From: Pluralibacter gergoviae ATCC 33028 = NBRC 105706 | Lineage (GTDB): Bacteria; Pseudomonadota; Gammaproteobacteria; Enterobacterales; Enterobacteriaceae | Assembly: GCF_001598855.1 (NCBI RefSeq) | Contig: NZ_BCZS01000004.1 | Location: forward strand, 216,757 to 280,756 | Reading direction: 5' to 3' | Length of the DNA stretch: 64,000 bases | Shown: positions 19,363 through 28,381 of the stretch, piece by piece | Numbering within the stretch: position 1 is the first letter of the stretch | Layout of the letters: each line of letters begins with the position of its first letter | Position numbers and translations under genes: made by a program | Notes under the pieces: generated by a model | Told to the model about the DNA's origin: nothing | Database searches by the model: none | Seen by the model: the letters and a program-made list of their open reading frames with translations, nothing else

Positions 19363-20169
19363 ATGGATTTAAAACTGACTGGAAAAGTGGCTCTGGTAAC
19401 TGGAGCCCGTACCGGAATTGGTTTCAGCATTTGTGAAGAATTGGCAGTGAATGGTGTGCATTTAGTCATGGTGGCCAGACGAGAACCTGAGCTGATTCTT
19501 GCTGCGAAAAAAATTTCAGAGAAATACGGTGTTTCGGTGCTGCCTATTGCCGGGGATGTGACTGATCCCAAACTACCTTCTTTAGTGGTTGAACAAGCGG
19601 AAAAAGTTTTTCAGCGTATTGATTTACTGGTGAACAATGCCGGAAGAGCCCATGCGGGCACGCTGTTAACCACTTCGGAAGAAGACTGGCAGATAATGAC
19701 TGAGACCAAATTCTCCGCCATGCGACGTTTTTGTAAGGTAATCATCCCCGGGATGCAGAGACGAAACTGGGGGCGTATTGTCAATATCTCATCCATTGGC
19801 GGTATCTACCCTAATCCGCAACTTACCGTCTCACACGCACTGAGCGCCGCTATCAACAACCTGACCCGTAGTTTAGCACTTAGCGTGGCTCCGGATGGCA
19901 TTCTGGTCAATGCGATCGGAGTGGGTGCTGTCGCGACGGATAACTGGGCGCAGAACATGCTACCGAATGTTCGCAATCGTCGTCCTGAACTGGCTGACAG
20001 AACAGACGAAGAGGTAATGGCATTACTGGGTAAAGAGAAAACGCCTGTGGGCCGCTTTGGACTTCCTGAAGATATTGCTGCAATTGCTGCGTTCCTACTT
20101 TCTGGGAGGAATCAGTTTGTTACTGGACAGACAATTGAAGCATCAGGCGGAGCAGACAGATTTATGTAA
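19363..20169 (+). CDS. Short-chain dehydrogenase/reductase-like protein lacking the catalytic Tyr and Lys
   Basis: 268 aa with a clear SDR Rossmann fold: cofactor motif TGARTGIG (13-20), NNAG (91-94), catalytic-loop serines in NISSIGG (143-144), and the end VTGQTIEASGGADR. The family active site Y-x-x-x-K would fall at 157-161, where this protein reads S-H-A-L-S, so both the proton-donating Tyr and the Lys are replaced. The gene is intact, so this is an atypical member rather than a decayed one. It could bind NAD(P) without reducing substrates, or use another residue such as His158. Ribosome binding site TTGAGGAG precedes the ATG. Confidence 0.85.
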   Translation: MDLKLTGKVALVTGARTGIGFSICEELAVNGVHLVMVARREPELILAAKKISEKYGVSVLPIAGDVTDPKLPSLVVEQAEKVFQRIDLLVNNAGRAHAGTLLTTSEEDWQIMTETKFSAMRRFCKVIIPGMQRRNWGRIVNISSIGGIYPNPQLTVSHALSAAINNLTRSLALSVAPDGILVNAIGVGAVATDNWAQNMLPNVRNRRPELADRTDEEVMALLGKEKTPVGRFGLPEDIAAIAAFLLSGRNQFVTGQTIEASGGADRFM

Positions 20170-20404
20170 TGTCTTCCATTCAACTTAAATAATGTTTGAG
20201 AATTGAATTAGTTTAACCTGATATTTGTTCTTCTTTTCAATCACTGCGAAATATGAGGCCGGACATGGGGGACTGAAACGCTAAGAAGCCCCCGCACCAA
20301 TATAATCCAAATATTATAACGTAATAGATCCCGCACCATGAAATTAATTTCACTGGAAAATTCATGGTATTTTTTTAAAAAAATAGAAATAGAGGCAAAC
20401 CACT

Positions 20405-21323
20405 ATGTCAAAAAAACAAACACTATCAAATACAAACTATAGTTCGCCTGACTGGCTGACTATCCGTGAAGCAGTCGAAGTGATAAATAAAAAAGGACTG
20501 AAAATTAAAAAAAAGTGACATTTACAAGCATGCATTACATGGCAGCATTCATCTCTCTATTTACTTTCAGTCGCCAATTACATTACGAAAAATACAGAGG
20601 TCGGGCTACAAAGTAAGGCTCAGACCATGTGATATGTCATCAATAAATCGTTTATGCCTTCTTGACAAAAAAGCGTTTATTGAAGGACATAATTTTATTG
20701 TTAGCACTACTGGCAAATATATCATTCCCACAGAGAGAGTTATTGACACTCTATTGATTGGATATGAATATGTTCTAGTACAAAAATTACTTGCCCAATC
20801 TCTTAAAATACCATTACCTGTAACAGGAGCTATTGATTTTAATCATGGCATAACAGTTAGCTTACAAGGAGAACCATTTCAACTATTCGATAAAATGACA
20901 TGGGAAGAAAGAATAACACAAAAAATCATGCAACTCCCTAAAAACATTTCACCATATGTACATAAAGAGATATTCTCAAAGAGGATAAATAATTACCTGG
21001 GGAAAGAGTATTTCCCGGCTCATATTTTACCTCGGGATGCCTGGTTTGTTATTCGACACACTGAACTTGATAAAGTCATTGACATCATAACCAATAGCAG
21101 AGTGCCCCCATTATCTGCAACGCGAATATCAACACCACTATCTCGTTTTTTCTGGCTGGCCTGTAAAAACAATGAAGTCATCCGTCCATTAATTAGTAAA
21201 CCGTACAAACTACTATCTATTTTCGAACAATGGGCATCTGACGAAGGCATTACCGACAGGCTCAGTGGTGATACGTTAAAAACTGCACTCGTACGCGGTT
21301 CCCCCACATCAATGTCGGATTGA
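20405..21323 (+). pseudogene. Unknown ICE gene split by a frameshift in an A8 run
   Basis: The ATG at 20405 opens 37 codons (SSPDWLTIREAVEVINKKG, a helix-turn-helix-like start), ending in a TGA at 20516 directly after eight A (20507-20514). Removing one A makes the frame continue without a break (KKSDIYKHALHGSIHLS) into the 229-codon reading frame that contains ATG 20634 and ends at 21323, about 305 aa in total. The downstream part shows no motif I recognise. Either the gene is broken by a one-base insertion or slippage on the A-run makes some full product. A hairpin terminator follows at once, which supports one original gene. Confidence 0.7.
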
Positions 21324-21348
21324 CGCAAGTGAATTTTACCAAACCCAA

Positions 21349-21401
21349 ATGTCCGTATTAAGGACTCTAAAATCAGTAATACGGACATAATTAGTTTTTT
21401 T
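21349..21401 (+). terminator. Terminator after the frameshifted gene
   Basis: Perfect 12-bp stem (21349-21360 with 21377-21388, 16-base loop) followed by TTTTTTT at 21395-21401. Confidence 0.8.
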
Positions 21402-21896
21402 GACTCTTTTTTCCTTGTCACCTCAAAGGATATTATATTTCTGCATTACGGGTATAAATACATATCATCAATTACCAAGCATTAGAAATGTAAAAACAAA
21501 ATAGTACTTAAATGCTTACAACCCCACACATACATAAAAGCCACTCCTTATGCAAGGAGGATTTAGCCGACCTGCATAGGTTCGATCGAATCCAAAATGC
21601 GAAAAATAGATTAACCTTAATTTATCCAACCATTAAATACACACATGGGTTCGTAATTATATTCCAATTAATTAATCCAAAATTTACTCACCAATACATT
21701 ACACATGCAAAAACACTAAAACATACATTGCACAGAAAGACTTAGATTCATTTACAATGAAATAAATGAGTGATTTCATTTCGTTCAACAAATATATAAC
21801 TGAGGTACTAAGGCCATGATTACTAGATGAACCCGTCCATAATCCAGATAGTTACTAAATATTTAAAAACTCATCCTTATGATACGAGTAATTACC
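21402..21896. other. A+T-rich non-coding stretch
   Basis: Apart from a 77-codon open frame (21512-21745) with no ribosome binding site, membrane segment or recognisable composition, I see no gene, RNA or repeat. It separates two oppositely directed transcripts that end here. Confidence 0.45.
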
Positions 21897-22253
21897 TTAC
21901 TCCCTAGTAGACTTGCTTTTAATATTTACGGCCTTTTTTCTATACCGGTGCGGGGGGACATTATACCTTTTCCGAAATGCCCTGGTTAATGATTGCTGAG
22001 AGTCAAAGCCAAATCGCATCGCGATGTTTATCAAAGGTTCATTTGTTGTGATAACAGCCTCTAAAATAAGACGTAATTTTTTCTCTCTGATAAAACCTCC
22101 CAGGCTCTGCCCTGTTTCAGAAAAAAACAGTCTCTGCAAATGCCATTTTGAATATCCGGACCTGATAGCCACATCATCAATTTTTAGTGGCATCTCTATA
22201 TTTTTGTTTATCCAGATAATTAAGTCATTTACAAAATCTTTTCTGTTTTTCAT
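21897..22253 (-). CDS. Small AraC-family activator of the MarA/SoxS/RamA type
   Basis: 118-aa protein made only of the AraC DNA-binding domain with two helix-turn-helix motifs: the first near 25-48 (KIDDVAIRSGYSKWHLQRLF) and the second near 74-97 (LINIAMRFGFDSQQSLTRAF), ending VPPHRYR. This is the size and layout of MarA, SoxS, Rob-N and RamA, global activators of efflux and stress genes. It is last after the efflux genes on the same strand, 112 bases downstream of the HlyD-type gene. Possible effect on chromosomal mar-box genes is an inference. Confidence 0.88.
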   Translation of the reverse strand: MKNRKDFVNDLIIWINKNIEMPLKIDDVAIRSGYSKWHLQRLFFSETGQSLGGFIREKKLRLILEAVITTNEPLINIAMRFGFDSQQSLTRAFRKRYNVPPHRYRKKAVNIKSKSTRE

Positions 22254-22365
22254 AACCGAAACCTTAGAATTACTCTACTAGAAATACATTTTCATCAGGC
22301 ATATAGATCAAGAGCTGACAATCCCTAAGTTCTGCATAAATCCTCAATAGAAACCATACTTTTTA

Positions 22366-23229
22366 TTATGGTGTGATGGATATACTCGCAGACAGTCCAG
22401 CCACCAATTCAACTCCCTCCGGCAATCTGTCAATATGAATCCGAACCGGGATACGCTGCGCGAGCCGCACCCAGCTAAAGGTTGGCTCGACATTAGGCAG
22501 GCCAAGCCCCCCGGTCTCGTCATTGTTATCATCTATTCCGCGTCCGATACTCTCAACATGACCCGTGATCACCGGCTTAAATCCCATCAGCGTAATGTGT
22601 GCAGTATTTCCCGTGCGGATATGTTGCAACTTAGTCTCTTCAAAATAGCCAACCACCCAAAAACTATTGGCATCAATGATGGAAACTTTAGTTTCTCCCG
22701 CTGTGGCATAGTCACCAGGGCGAAGCCGCAAATGTGTGACATAGCCCGTAACCGGTGACCGAACAATAGCATGCGATAAGTTAAGCTCTGCAAGGTCCAG
22801 CGCAGCCAGTGCACCGTGGTAATTAGCCGCAGCGACGCTGGCTGCGCTGGCTGTTTGTTGTAAATCCTCGCTGGAAATCACCCCTTTAATCTGAGAGCGT
22901 CGCCTCGCCGCATCCTGGCGCATCAGCATTTCATGACGTTTCGCCTCAACATCAGCCTGGGCGCTGACCACTGCCAACCTCAACCAGTGCGGGTCAATGG
23001 AATAGAGCACATCGCCCCGATTAACCCACTGATTATCGCGGACGGCCACATTCAGAACCGGTCCAGAGACATCCGGCGCAATCTGGACCACATCCGCACG
23101 AACCCGACCATCGCGGGTCCAGGGGGTTTGCACATAATGTTTCCAGAGAATAAAAGCCAAAAGCGTAGCAACCGCCACAGCGCTGAGCGTCAGCAAATAG
23201 CGGCCCAGTAGAGAAAGTAACGATTTCAT
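22366..23229 (-). CDS. AaeA-like membrane fusion protein (HlyD family)
   Basis: Periplasmic adaptor of an aromatic-acid-type efflux pump (287 aa). An N-terminal membrane anchor (about 10-30) is followed by VRADVVQIAPDVSGPVLNVAV, the lipoyl half-motif of HlyD/EmrA proteins, a short coiled coil (about 85-150) and the second half-motif IVRSPVTGYVTHLRLRPGDY. It overlaps the DUF1656 gene by four bases (ATGA). Together with the FUSC protein it forms a pump like AaeAB, which exports p-hydroxybenzoate and other aromatic carboxylic acids in E. coli; the actual substrate here is unknown. Confidence 0.9.
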   Translation of the reverse strand: MKSLLSLLGRYLLTLSAVAVATLLAFILWKHYVQTPWTRDGRVRADVVQIAPDVSGPVLNVAVRDNQWVNRGDVLYSIDPHWLRLAVVSAQADVEAKRHEMLMRQDAARRRSQIKGVISSEDLQQTASAASVAAANYHGALAALDLAELNLSHAIVRSPVTGYVTHLRLRPGDYATAGETKVSIIDANSFWVVGYFEETKLQHIRTGNTAHITLMGFKPVITGHVESIGRGIDDNNDETGGLGLPNVEPTFSWVRLAQRIPVRIHIDRLPEGVELVAGLSASISITP

Positions 23230-23441
23230 TTTAAAAACCCCAGTTCGGTCAGTCCCTGCAATAACAGGTAAAAAGTAATAATAAAGATGGAAAAATCGAT
23301 CATCGGGCGAAACGGCAAGCGACGGTAACCCTTGCTTAGCGAGAAAAGCTGCACGAGTAATAGCGTACAGGTGAGCGCGACGAGGGAAATTAACAGTAGA
23401 CCGGGTACAAAAACGCCCTCAATATTGAAATCATTGATCAT
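23226..23441 (-). CDS. DUF1656 (AaeX-like) small membrane protein
   Basis: 71-aa inner-membrane protein with two hydrophobic segments (about 10-33 and 46-65), N-terminus INDFNIEGVFVPG. DUF1656 proteins are constant companions of FUSC/AaeB pumps; their exact role is not settled. It overlaps the gene before it (11 bases) and after it (four bases), so the three are one operon. Confidence 0.87.
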   Translation of the reverse strand: MINDFNIEGVFVPGLLLISLVALTCTLLLVQLFSLSKGYRRLPFRPMIDFSIFIITFYLLLQGLTELGFLK

Positions 23442-25407
23442 CGACAGGCTCCATTTCCTGAGTGCTTAATGCGCAGTACAGATCAACCAGTTGATTAACA
23501 TGATGCCGCGATAGTTCATCTGCTACGGACAGGCTACGCTCAGTCAGGCTGACAATCCGTTCAAGTAAGGTGTTAATATCCGTCGAGTGTGTAAGACAAT
23601 TGAGAACCTCTTTTATTTCTTTGTCTGCATGCGCATCCCATCGGCGTAATCGCATTACACACAGGCCTATACGCAGGGTGTGCAAAAGATGATTCAATGC
23701 CTGTTCTGATGACTGTCCGCTGCGTGGCAAACGTGGCAGTATCAACGCAGCCCGATCGATCATCAGGTTGATCCAGAGAGTTTCATCAGTATTCAACACA
23801 CCTTTCACGCTGCGGTTAATATCGCGCTGGCATAATTTAAGCAGGCGATTTATTGCCGCATCTGCCTGCACAGTCTGCAGAAAGCCCATGCTGAATACCG
23901 CAAAGCCAGTTGCAGAAAATAATGCGATAGAGGTATTCACCGCCACGGCAAAATCCCCGCTGTAATGAGCACCCAGCTCGCACAAAATAGGCAGCGTCAG
24001 TGTGATCCCCATCGCCATAAACGTGGTGGGCGGCCTTGCCTGGAGCGATCCGGCAAGCAGATATACCGGAGCTAGAACCACTACCAGCACGATAAAATCA
24101 CTGACTTGCGGTAAGAGAAAGAAGCTGTAAATCAGGCTTATCACAACTCCCCAGAGGGAACCAATGATGTATTTCACAATATGCGGGGCAGGCGTATCGA
24201 AGCTGCCAAACAGTGTGCAACAAACGCCAAGGATAGATACTGCCGTACCGCCATCAGGCCATGCCGAGAAAATCCACACCATGCAGCCGCTCAAAATGAT
24301 GGTGAAAGCGCCCAATGCGGTGCGGGCAGCAGTAAGAGGATCGCGGTGGAATACATACCCTTTCACGGTATTCATTTCTGAGTGCGCAGGCATCTGATTC
24401 GCGTGATGAATGGCATCCGAAAGACGATAGCACTGCTGCACGAGGACAATGGCCTCTGTCATGTAGCGCATAAAACTTACATGCAGTGCTTCTACAAACG
24501 TCAACTCATGTACGACATAGCGCTGCAGTAATTTTTCACTGCGTTTTTTGAGCTCTTCCCCCTCGCTTTTAAATTTTCCTTCATCTTTGCAGGCCAGCCA
24601 GACCTCAACATCATCCATTAAAATTTGCACATCGAAAGGTATCTTCGCTATCAGCGCTAAACGGTCACGTAACTCACAGTTAACAATGACTAATCGCGCA
24701 AGCCTGTCATGAAGCCTTTTTCTCGCTTGCCGGACCGGTACAGAGAACGCAAAATCATAAGGGATATGATGGCTGATGCCCTGCAGGAACTGCAATGCCA
24801 GTGCCATATGCAGCGGCGAGGAAACAGGATCGGGTTTGCCTGTTAAAGTCTCTGCGATACGCTGTCGCGCCGCGAGCAGCGTCTGCGATAATTTACTGTT
24901 GAACTGGCCTGAGATGCGCGCGGGCAATACATAGCGATGAATAAGTGCCGCGCAGAAGATACCGATCATGATTTCCTGTACCCGAGTGATAGCGATTTCA
25001 AAAATCGCGCCAGGATCGGATACAGCAGGGAAGCCAATCAGACTCGCAGTGTAACCAGCAAGGACAAAACCATAGGCCCGGGGCGTACGTTCCAGCAAGG
25101 ACAAATAGAGGCAGAATGTAATCCAGCCTGCCAGTATCACGCTGCAAAATACGGGGGAATTCACGAACGTGGGTACAATTAATACCGTCATGCCAGCGCC
25201 AATTACCGTTCCCACCAGACGATACAAACTTCTGCTTAGCGATGCTCCGACGGAGGTTTGGGAAACAATATATACGGTGATAATTGCCCAGGAAGGCCGC
25301 TCCAGGCCAATTGATAATGCAATATAGTATGCGAGCATCGCAGCGGTAAAACTCTTCGCCGAATAGAGCAGAGCGTTCGCATCATTCAGTAGTGAAGGAG
25401 AAGCCAT
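23431..25407 (-). CDS. AaeB-like FUSC-family efflux pump
   Basis: Inner-membrane pump subunit of the fusaric acid resistance/AaeB family. Two bundles of about six membrane segments flank a large cytoplasmic domain. The N-terminal SAKSFTAAMLAYYIALSIGL and RPSWAIITVYIVSQTSVGAS and the second bundle starting near TALGAFTIILSGCMVWIFSAWPDG are typical. I chose the ATG at 25405-25407, which puts the usual dozen residues before the first segment (658 aa). An in-frame ATG at 25470 would add 21 residues. It is the first gene of the pump operon and diverges from an AraC-family regulator. Confidence 0.88.
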   Translation of the reverse strand: MASPSLLNDANALLYSAKSFTAAMLAYYIALSIGLERPSWAIITVYIVSQTSVGASLSRSLYRLVGTVIGAGMTVLIVPTFVNSPVFCSVILAGWITFCLYLSLLERTPRAYGFVLAGYTASLIGFPAVSDPGAIFEIAITRVQEIMIGIFCAALIHRYVLPARISGQFNSKLSQTLLAARQRIAETLTGKPDPVSSPLHMALALQFLQGISHHIPYDFAFSVPVRQARKRLHDRLARLVIVNCELRDRLALIAKIPFDVQILMDDVEVWLACKDEGKFKSEGEELKKRSEKLLQRYVVHELTFVEALHVSFMRYMTEAIVLVQQCYRLSDAIHHANQMPAHSEMNTVKGYVFHRDPLTAARTALGAFTIILSGCMVWIFSAWPDGGTAVSILGVCCTLFGSFDTPAPHIVKYIIGSLWGVVISLIYSFFLLPQVSDFIVLVVVLAPVYLLAGSLQARPPTTFMAMGITLTLPILCELGAHYSGDFAVAVNTSIALFSATGFAVFSMGFLQTVQADAAINRLLKLCQRDINRSVKGVLNTDETLWINLMIDRAALILPRLPRSGQSSEQALNHLLHTLRIGLCVMRLRRWDAHADKEIKEVLNCLTHSTDINTLLERIVSLTERSLSVADELSRHHVNQLVDLYCALSTQEMEPVDDQ

Positions 25408-25546
25408 ACCGTGAAGACGATGGCATATCGTGTGTAAAAAAATGAAAGTAACTCGCGTTAATTTTTTCATGCCGGAAATTATTACCGGCTTGCATATCTA
25501 CTTAAATACTCTATTCTGTCAAAAAATACCTAAATGTTGCCAATCT

Positions 25547-26353
25547 ATGTTACCCCCACTTGCCAATACGCTGTTCGATCCGGATACCACCTCCTGCCCC
25601 GCAGTCGCGCGTCATTTGGATTTTGTCGATTACGCGGCCGAAGTGCCTGTGCATACGCACCGCAAAGGGCAATTGATTATTGCCCTCTATGGAGCGGTCA
25701 TTTGTCGCGCCGAAAATGATATCTGGATCGTGCCGCCTGATTGTGCCGTCTGGATCCCTGGGGGAGTGCCGCACAGCGCAAAAGCTACTTGGAATGCGCA
25801 TCTCAACTATCTTTTTATCGAGCCTGGAGCCGCCGAGCTGCCGGAGCGATGCTGCACTCTGGCCATTTCTGGTCTGATCAAAGAACTCATTGCCCGTTTA
25901 ACCCACGAGGGCGTCGGATACCCACCAGAAAGCCATCTAGCCAGACTGACCAGAGTAACACTTGATGAATTAGCCACCATGCCTCAGCAGAAACTGAGCC
26001 TCCCTGTGTCGTCGCATCCTAAAATCCGCGCCATGGCCGATGCTCTGGTCAGTCAACCTGATGACCGAAGCACATTCAAAACATGGGCAAAAAGACTGGC
26101 GCTTAGCGAGCGTTCTCTCGCGCGTTTAATGCTGCGCGAAACCGGGTTGACGTTCGGACGCTGGCGTCAGCAACTGCAACTGATAATTGCTCTCCGGGAA
26201 CTGGCTAGCGGCGTTTCGGTTCAGAATGTTGCAGCTAATCTGGGGTATGAATCGGTTAATGCGTTTATCACCATGTTCAAAAAAACCATGGGCAGTACAC
26301 CCGCACACTATTTTGCCGAACGGAAAACAAGCGCACACTTAACCGATATTTAG
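25547..26353 (+). CDS. AraC-family regulator with cupin sensor domain
   Basis: 268-aa regulator with an N-terminal cupin-type sensor (about 20-130: VPVHTHRKGQLIIALYGAV, IWIVPPDCAVWIPGGVPH) and a C-terminal AraC DNA-binding domain (about 165-265: KTWAKRLALSERSLARLMLR, VSVQNVAANLGYESVNAFI). The HTHRKGQL and WIPGGVPH pieces are typical of the NimR/YdeC-like subgroup that controls divergent efflux genes. The frame is open to 25430, but the ATG at 25547 gives the normal family start. Most likely it regulates the divergent pump operon, with an aromatic or drug-like ligand as inducer. Confidence 0.85.
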   Translation: MLPPLANTLFDPDTTSCPAVARHLDFVDYAAEVPVHTHRKGQLIIALYGAVICRAENDIWIVPPDCAVWIPGGVPHSAKATWNAHLNYLFIEPGAAELPERCCTLAISGLIKELIARLTHEGVGYPPESHLARLTRVTLDELATMPQQKLSLPVSSHPKIRAMADALVSQPDDRSTFKTWAKRLALSERSLARLMLRETGLTFGRWRQQLQLIIALRELASGVSVQNVAANLGYESVNAFITMFKKTMGSTPAHYFAERKTSAHLTDI

Positions 26354-26954
26354 CGACATCAGGTTTCCCAAGAAACCAGAGGTGAGTCATAGAGCTGCCA
26401 TATCCGTCTCCCTGTGCGGGGGATCACACTACAGAATCTTTACCGCATGGAACCTCCAGCCAGGACTATATTGCCTCAGCCGCCTTAACGATAACAAGAA
26501 TCAAAGGACGGTATTATATCTGTTGGATCGGTCTATACATGATCGGGAAGCACAATCAATTCAGCATTGTGTTAAGGAAGTAGTTGAGCATATATGTTTC
26601 GACCACACAGAACACTTCTATGGCGATGCTTCATAGCGCATTACCGCCACAGTGGTAACGCCCCCCCCTGACTGAAATTCACAATGAATGTATTTAACCG
26701 CATCTTTTTATTGTCCTCATTATCACGCTAAGTCATGACACCATTGCAGCAGCGAAACGCTGAAAACTACACAGCAGCACAACTATCCTTCTCCACATCC
26801 TTATACAACTAATAACTTATTATTTATTCACTACAAAACCGTACTAAGGATCTTCCCATCAGTAATAAGGTGCTATCGGCTTTTCCTAAGCTTACTGCTG
26901 TGTTCTTTTATTTTCTCTGGACATGCACCAGTCATTCCACAATAGGAGAATACA
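26354..26954. other. Non-coding stretch before the AlpA/Xis-like gene
   Basis: An 84-codon open frame (26382-26636) has no good ribosome binding site and no recognisable domain, so I do not call it. The rest is A+T-rich with only weak inverted repeats. This marks the border between left cargo and conjugation backbone. Confidence 0.4.
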
Positions 26955-27140
26955 ATGACATCACATCAGTTATTACGTTTAAAACAGGTCGAAGAAAAAA
27001 CCGGTTTGAAACGCTCTCAAATTTACTTGTATATGAAAAATGGTTCGTTCCCACGTTCAATAAAAATTGGCCCGGCCAGTGTGGCCTGGCTCGAATCGGA
27101 AATTGATGAATGGATCAACCTTAAGTTAGCCGGACGTTAG
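26955..27140 (+). CDS. xis: AlpA-family regulator / excisionase-like protein
   Basis: 61-aa DNA-binding protein with the AlpA/HTH_17 layout: LLRLKQVEEKTGLKRSQIY (helix-turn-helix), then YMKNGSFPRSIKIGPASVAW and LESEIDEWI. In ICEKp elements a protein of this kind acts as the recombination directionality factor for excision; P4-type islands use AlpA-like proteins in the same way. The ATG follows AGGAG by seven bases. The xis role is inferred from family and context. Confidence 0.8.
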   Translation: MTSHQLLRLKQVEEKTGLKRSQIYLYMKNGSFPRSIKIGPASVAWLESEIDEWINLKLAGR

Positions 27141-27201
27141 ATCAGTTAAAAATGTCCGTTTATTTGCTCAAATTTTCCATATGGATTGAGGAGATAACAG
27201 A

Positions 27202-27786
27202 ATGATTCCATTAATTAATTACACCATCTTAACTGATGCATTGCACGCTCTGAAAGAAGGCAATATTCGTCACTGTAAATCCCTCGGATTTACTTTCGAC
27301 GAAATGAATGCTCTTAATCAGTTATCACTCGATGAACTGTTTACGGTCAGCCGGGCGGCAGTTCCCTTTGTTTCGGTCAGTGTCCGCCATGATGTTCTGC
27401 ATCATTTACTGGCGCAGGCCCGCCAGGAATACCAGTATCAACAGGAGATTAACCGTGCTATCCGCCTGGGTGGCTCTATCTCGTTGCTCAACCACTATTT
27501 TGGCCTGACATCAAATGAAGTCTGCCTTCGTCGCCGGTTGCTGAGTGTCAGCGTGCCGTATGGGCGGACGCCTGAACCAGATGAAGAGACAGATGCCGAA
27601 ATCTGGAGGCAATGGCAAAAATGTCGGGTGGATAACCTTGAATCCTCCGACGCGCTGGCCGCCATGATGCAGGTGACGGAAAAGCTATTGCCGGACGCCG
27701 AAGGTCTGTCTCTCACCACCATCTGGAAGCGCATCACACTCTGCGAAAAGGAAGCCGCCAACAGGAGGGCATCAAATGCCGGATGA
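27202..27786 (+). CDS. DUF2857-like conserved ICE protein
   Basis: 194-aa cytoplasmic protein with no signal peptide or membrane segment. The central part (GGSISLLNHYFGLTSNEVCL, then RRRLLSVSVPYGRTPEPDEE) resembles the DUF2857 proteins often found beside AlpA-like genes in integrative elements. Its function is unknown; a regulatory role is plausible given the company. Overlaps the zinc-finger gene by 11 bases. Confidence 0.65.
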   Translation: MIPLINYTILTDALHALKEGNIRHCKSLGFTFDEMNALNQLSLDELFTVSRAAVPFVSVSVRHDVLHHLLAQARQEYQYQQEINRAIRLGGSISLLNHYFGLTSNEVCLRRRLLSVSVPYGRTPEPDEETDAEIWRQWQKCRVDNLESSDALAAMMQVTEKLLPDAEGLSLTTIWKRITLCEKEAANRRASNAG

Positions 27787-27985
27787 GATCGACCGCGATC
27801 AGGAGTTCAATGAACAACGACTGGAAGAGATGATTGAACAGAGCCGTTTCAAACCAGGAACAACACCATCATTATTCCACTGCCGTTTATGCGGTAAACC
27901 TATTCCTGAAAAACGACGTCAGGCACTACCAGGCGTAACAACCTGTACGGAATGTCAGGATAAACTTGAACGCCGTCGTTGTTAA
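27776..27985 (+). CDS. TraR/DksA-type C4 zinc-finger protein
   Basis: 69-aa protein with two CxxC pairs (CRLCGKPIPEKRR and CTECQDK) in the arrangement of the TraR/DksA C-terminal zinc finger, after an acidic helical N-terminus. Short members such as TraR bind the RNA polymerase secondary channel and modulate transcription. AGGAGG precedes the ATG. It is in an operon with the DUF2857-like gene and is followed by a strong terminator. Confidence 0.82.
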   Translation: MPDEIDRDQEFNEQRLEEMIEQSRFKPGTTPSLFHCRLCGKPIPEKRRQALPGVTTCTECQDKLERRRC

Positions 27986-27995
27986 ATGTGAACCA

Positions 27996-28030
27996 AAAGA
28001 CGTATGAGTAATAAATGCTCATACGTCTTT
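27996..28030 (+). terminator. Bidirectional-type terminator
   Basis: Perfect 13-bp stem AAAGACGTATGAG / CTCATACGTCTTT with a nine-base loop, 11 bases after the zinc-finger gene. A-rich on one side and T-rich on the other, so it could work for both strands. Confidence 0.8.
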
Positions 28031-28381
28031 ATCTGTATCAGAAAATAAAAATAAATCCCCATAATTTACTTCAACTTCCTTTCCTGCTCTCCAATTTCTT
28101 TATTTATCCATCCGACTAACTCTTTCATTTTTGTTTTGAGTTTATCGTTTATGACTCGATCCAGACCCCTCATGCTGAGCACGCCATTACAGAATGGTTG
28201 CCCTAATGGACGTTAATTCGTCCGGGCCGGGTATTGCTCTTTAATAATACGGAACGGGCTGTCACAAAACCACAATTCAGGGTGCCGCTGAATGTTCTCG
28301 CTGACCCGTTAAAACCGGAATGCAGAATCGGGACGTGATCGAAAAATATTATTTTCTACCATTTTATTAAAAGGGCTCATC
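28031..28381. other. Spacer before the conjugation operon, with a possible gene remnant
   Basis: Minus-strand 28066-28173 reads MRGLDRVINDKLKTKMK and continues to 35 codons, charged and helix-like. The same frame stays protein-like upstream (PLGQPFCNGVLS) until a TAA, then RIIKEQYPARTN. This looks like the tail of a lost gene rather than a working small one. The right part (28180-28381) should hold the promoter of the virB operon; I see no clear -35/-10 pair. Confidence 0.35.

Noticed and set aside
21512..21745. 77-codon open frame in the A+T-rich spacer
   Set aside because: No ribosome binding site; His/Thr/Lys-rich product typical of chance frames.
11568..26353. A yersiniabactin or other siderophore cluster in the left cargo
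   Set aside because: No NRPS/PKS, salicylate synthase or TonB-type receptor gene is present.
26382..26636. 84-codon open frame after the AraC-type gene
   Set aside because: No ribosome binding site, no domain and no coding-like composition.
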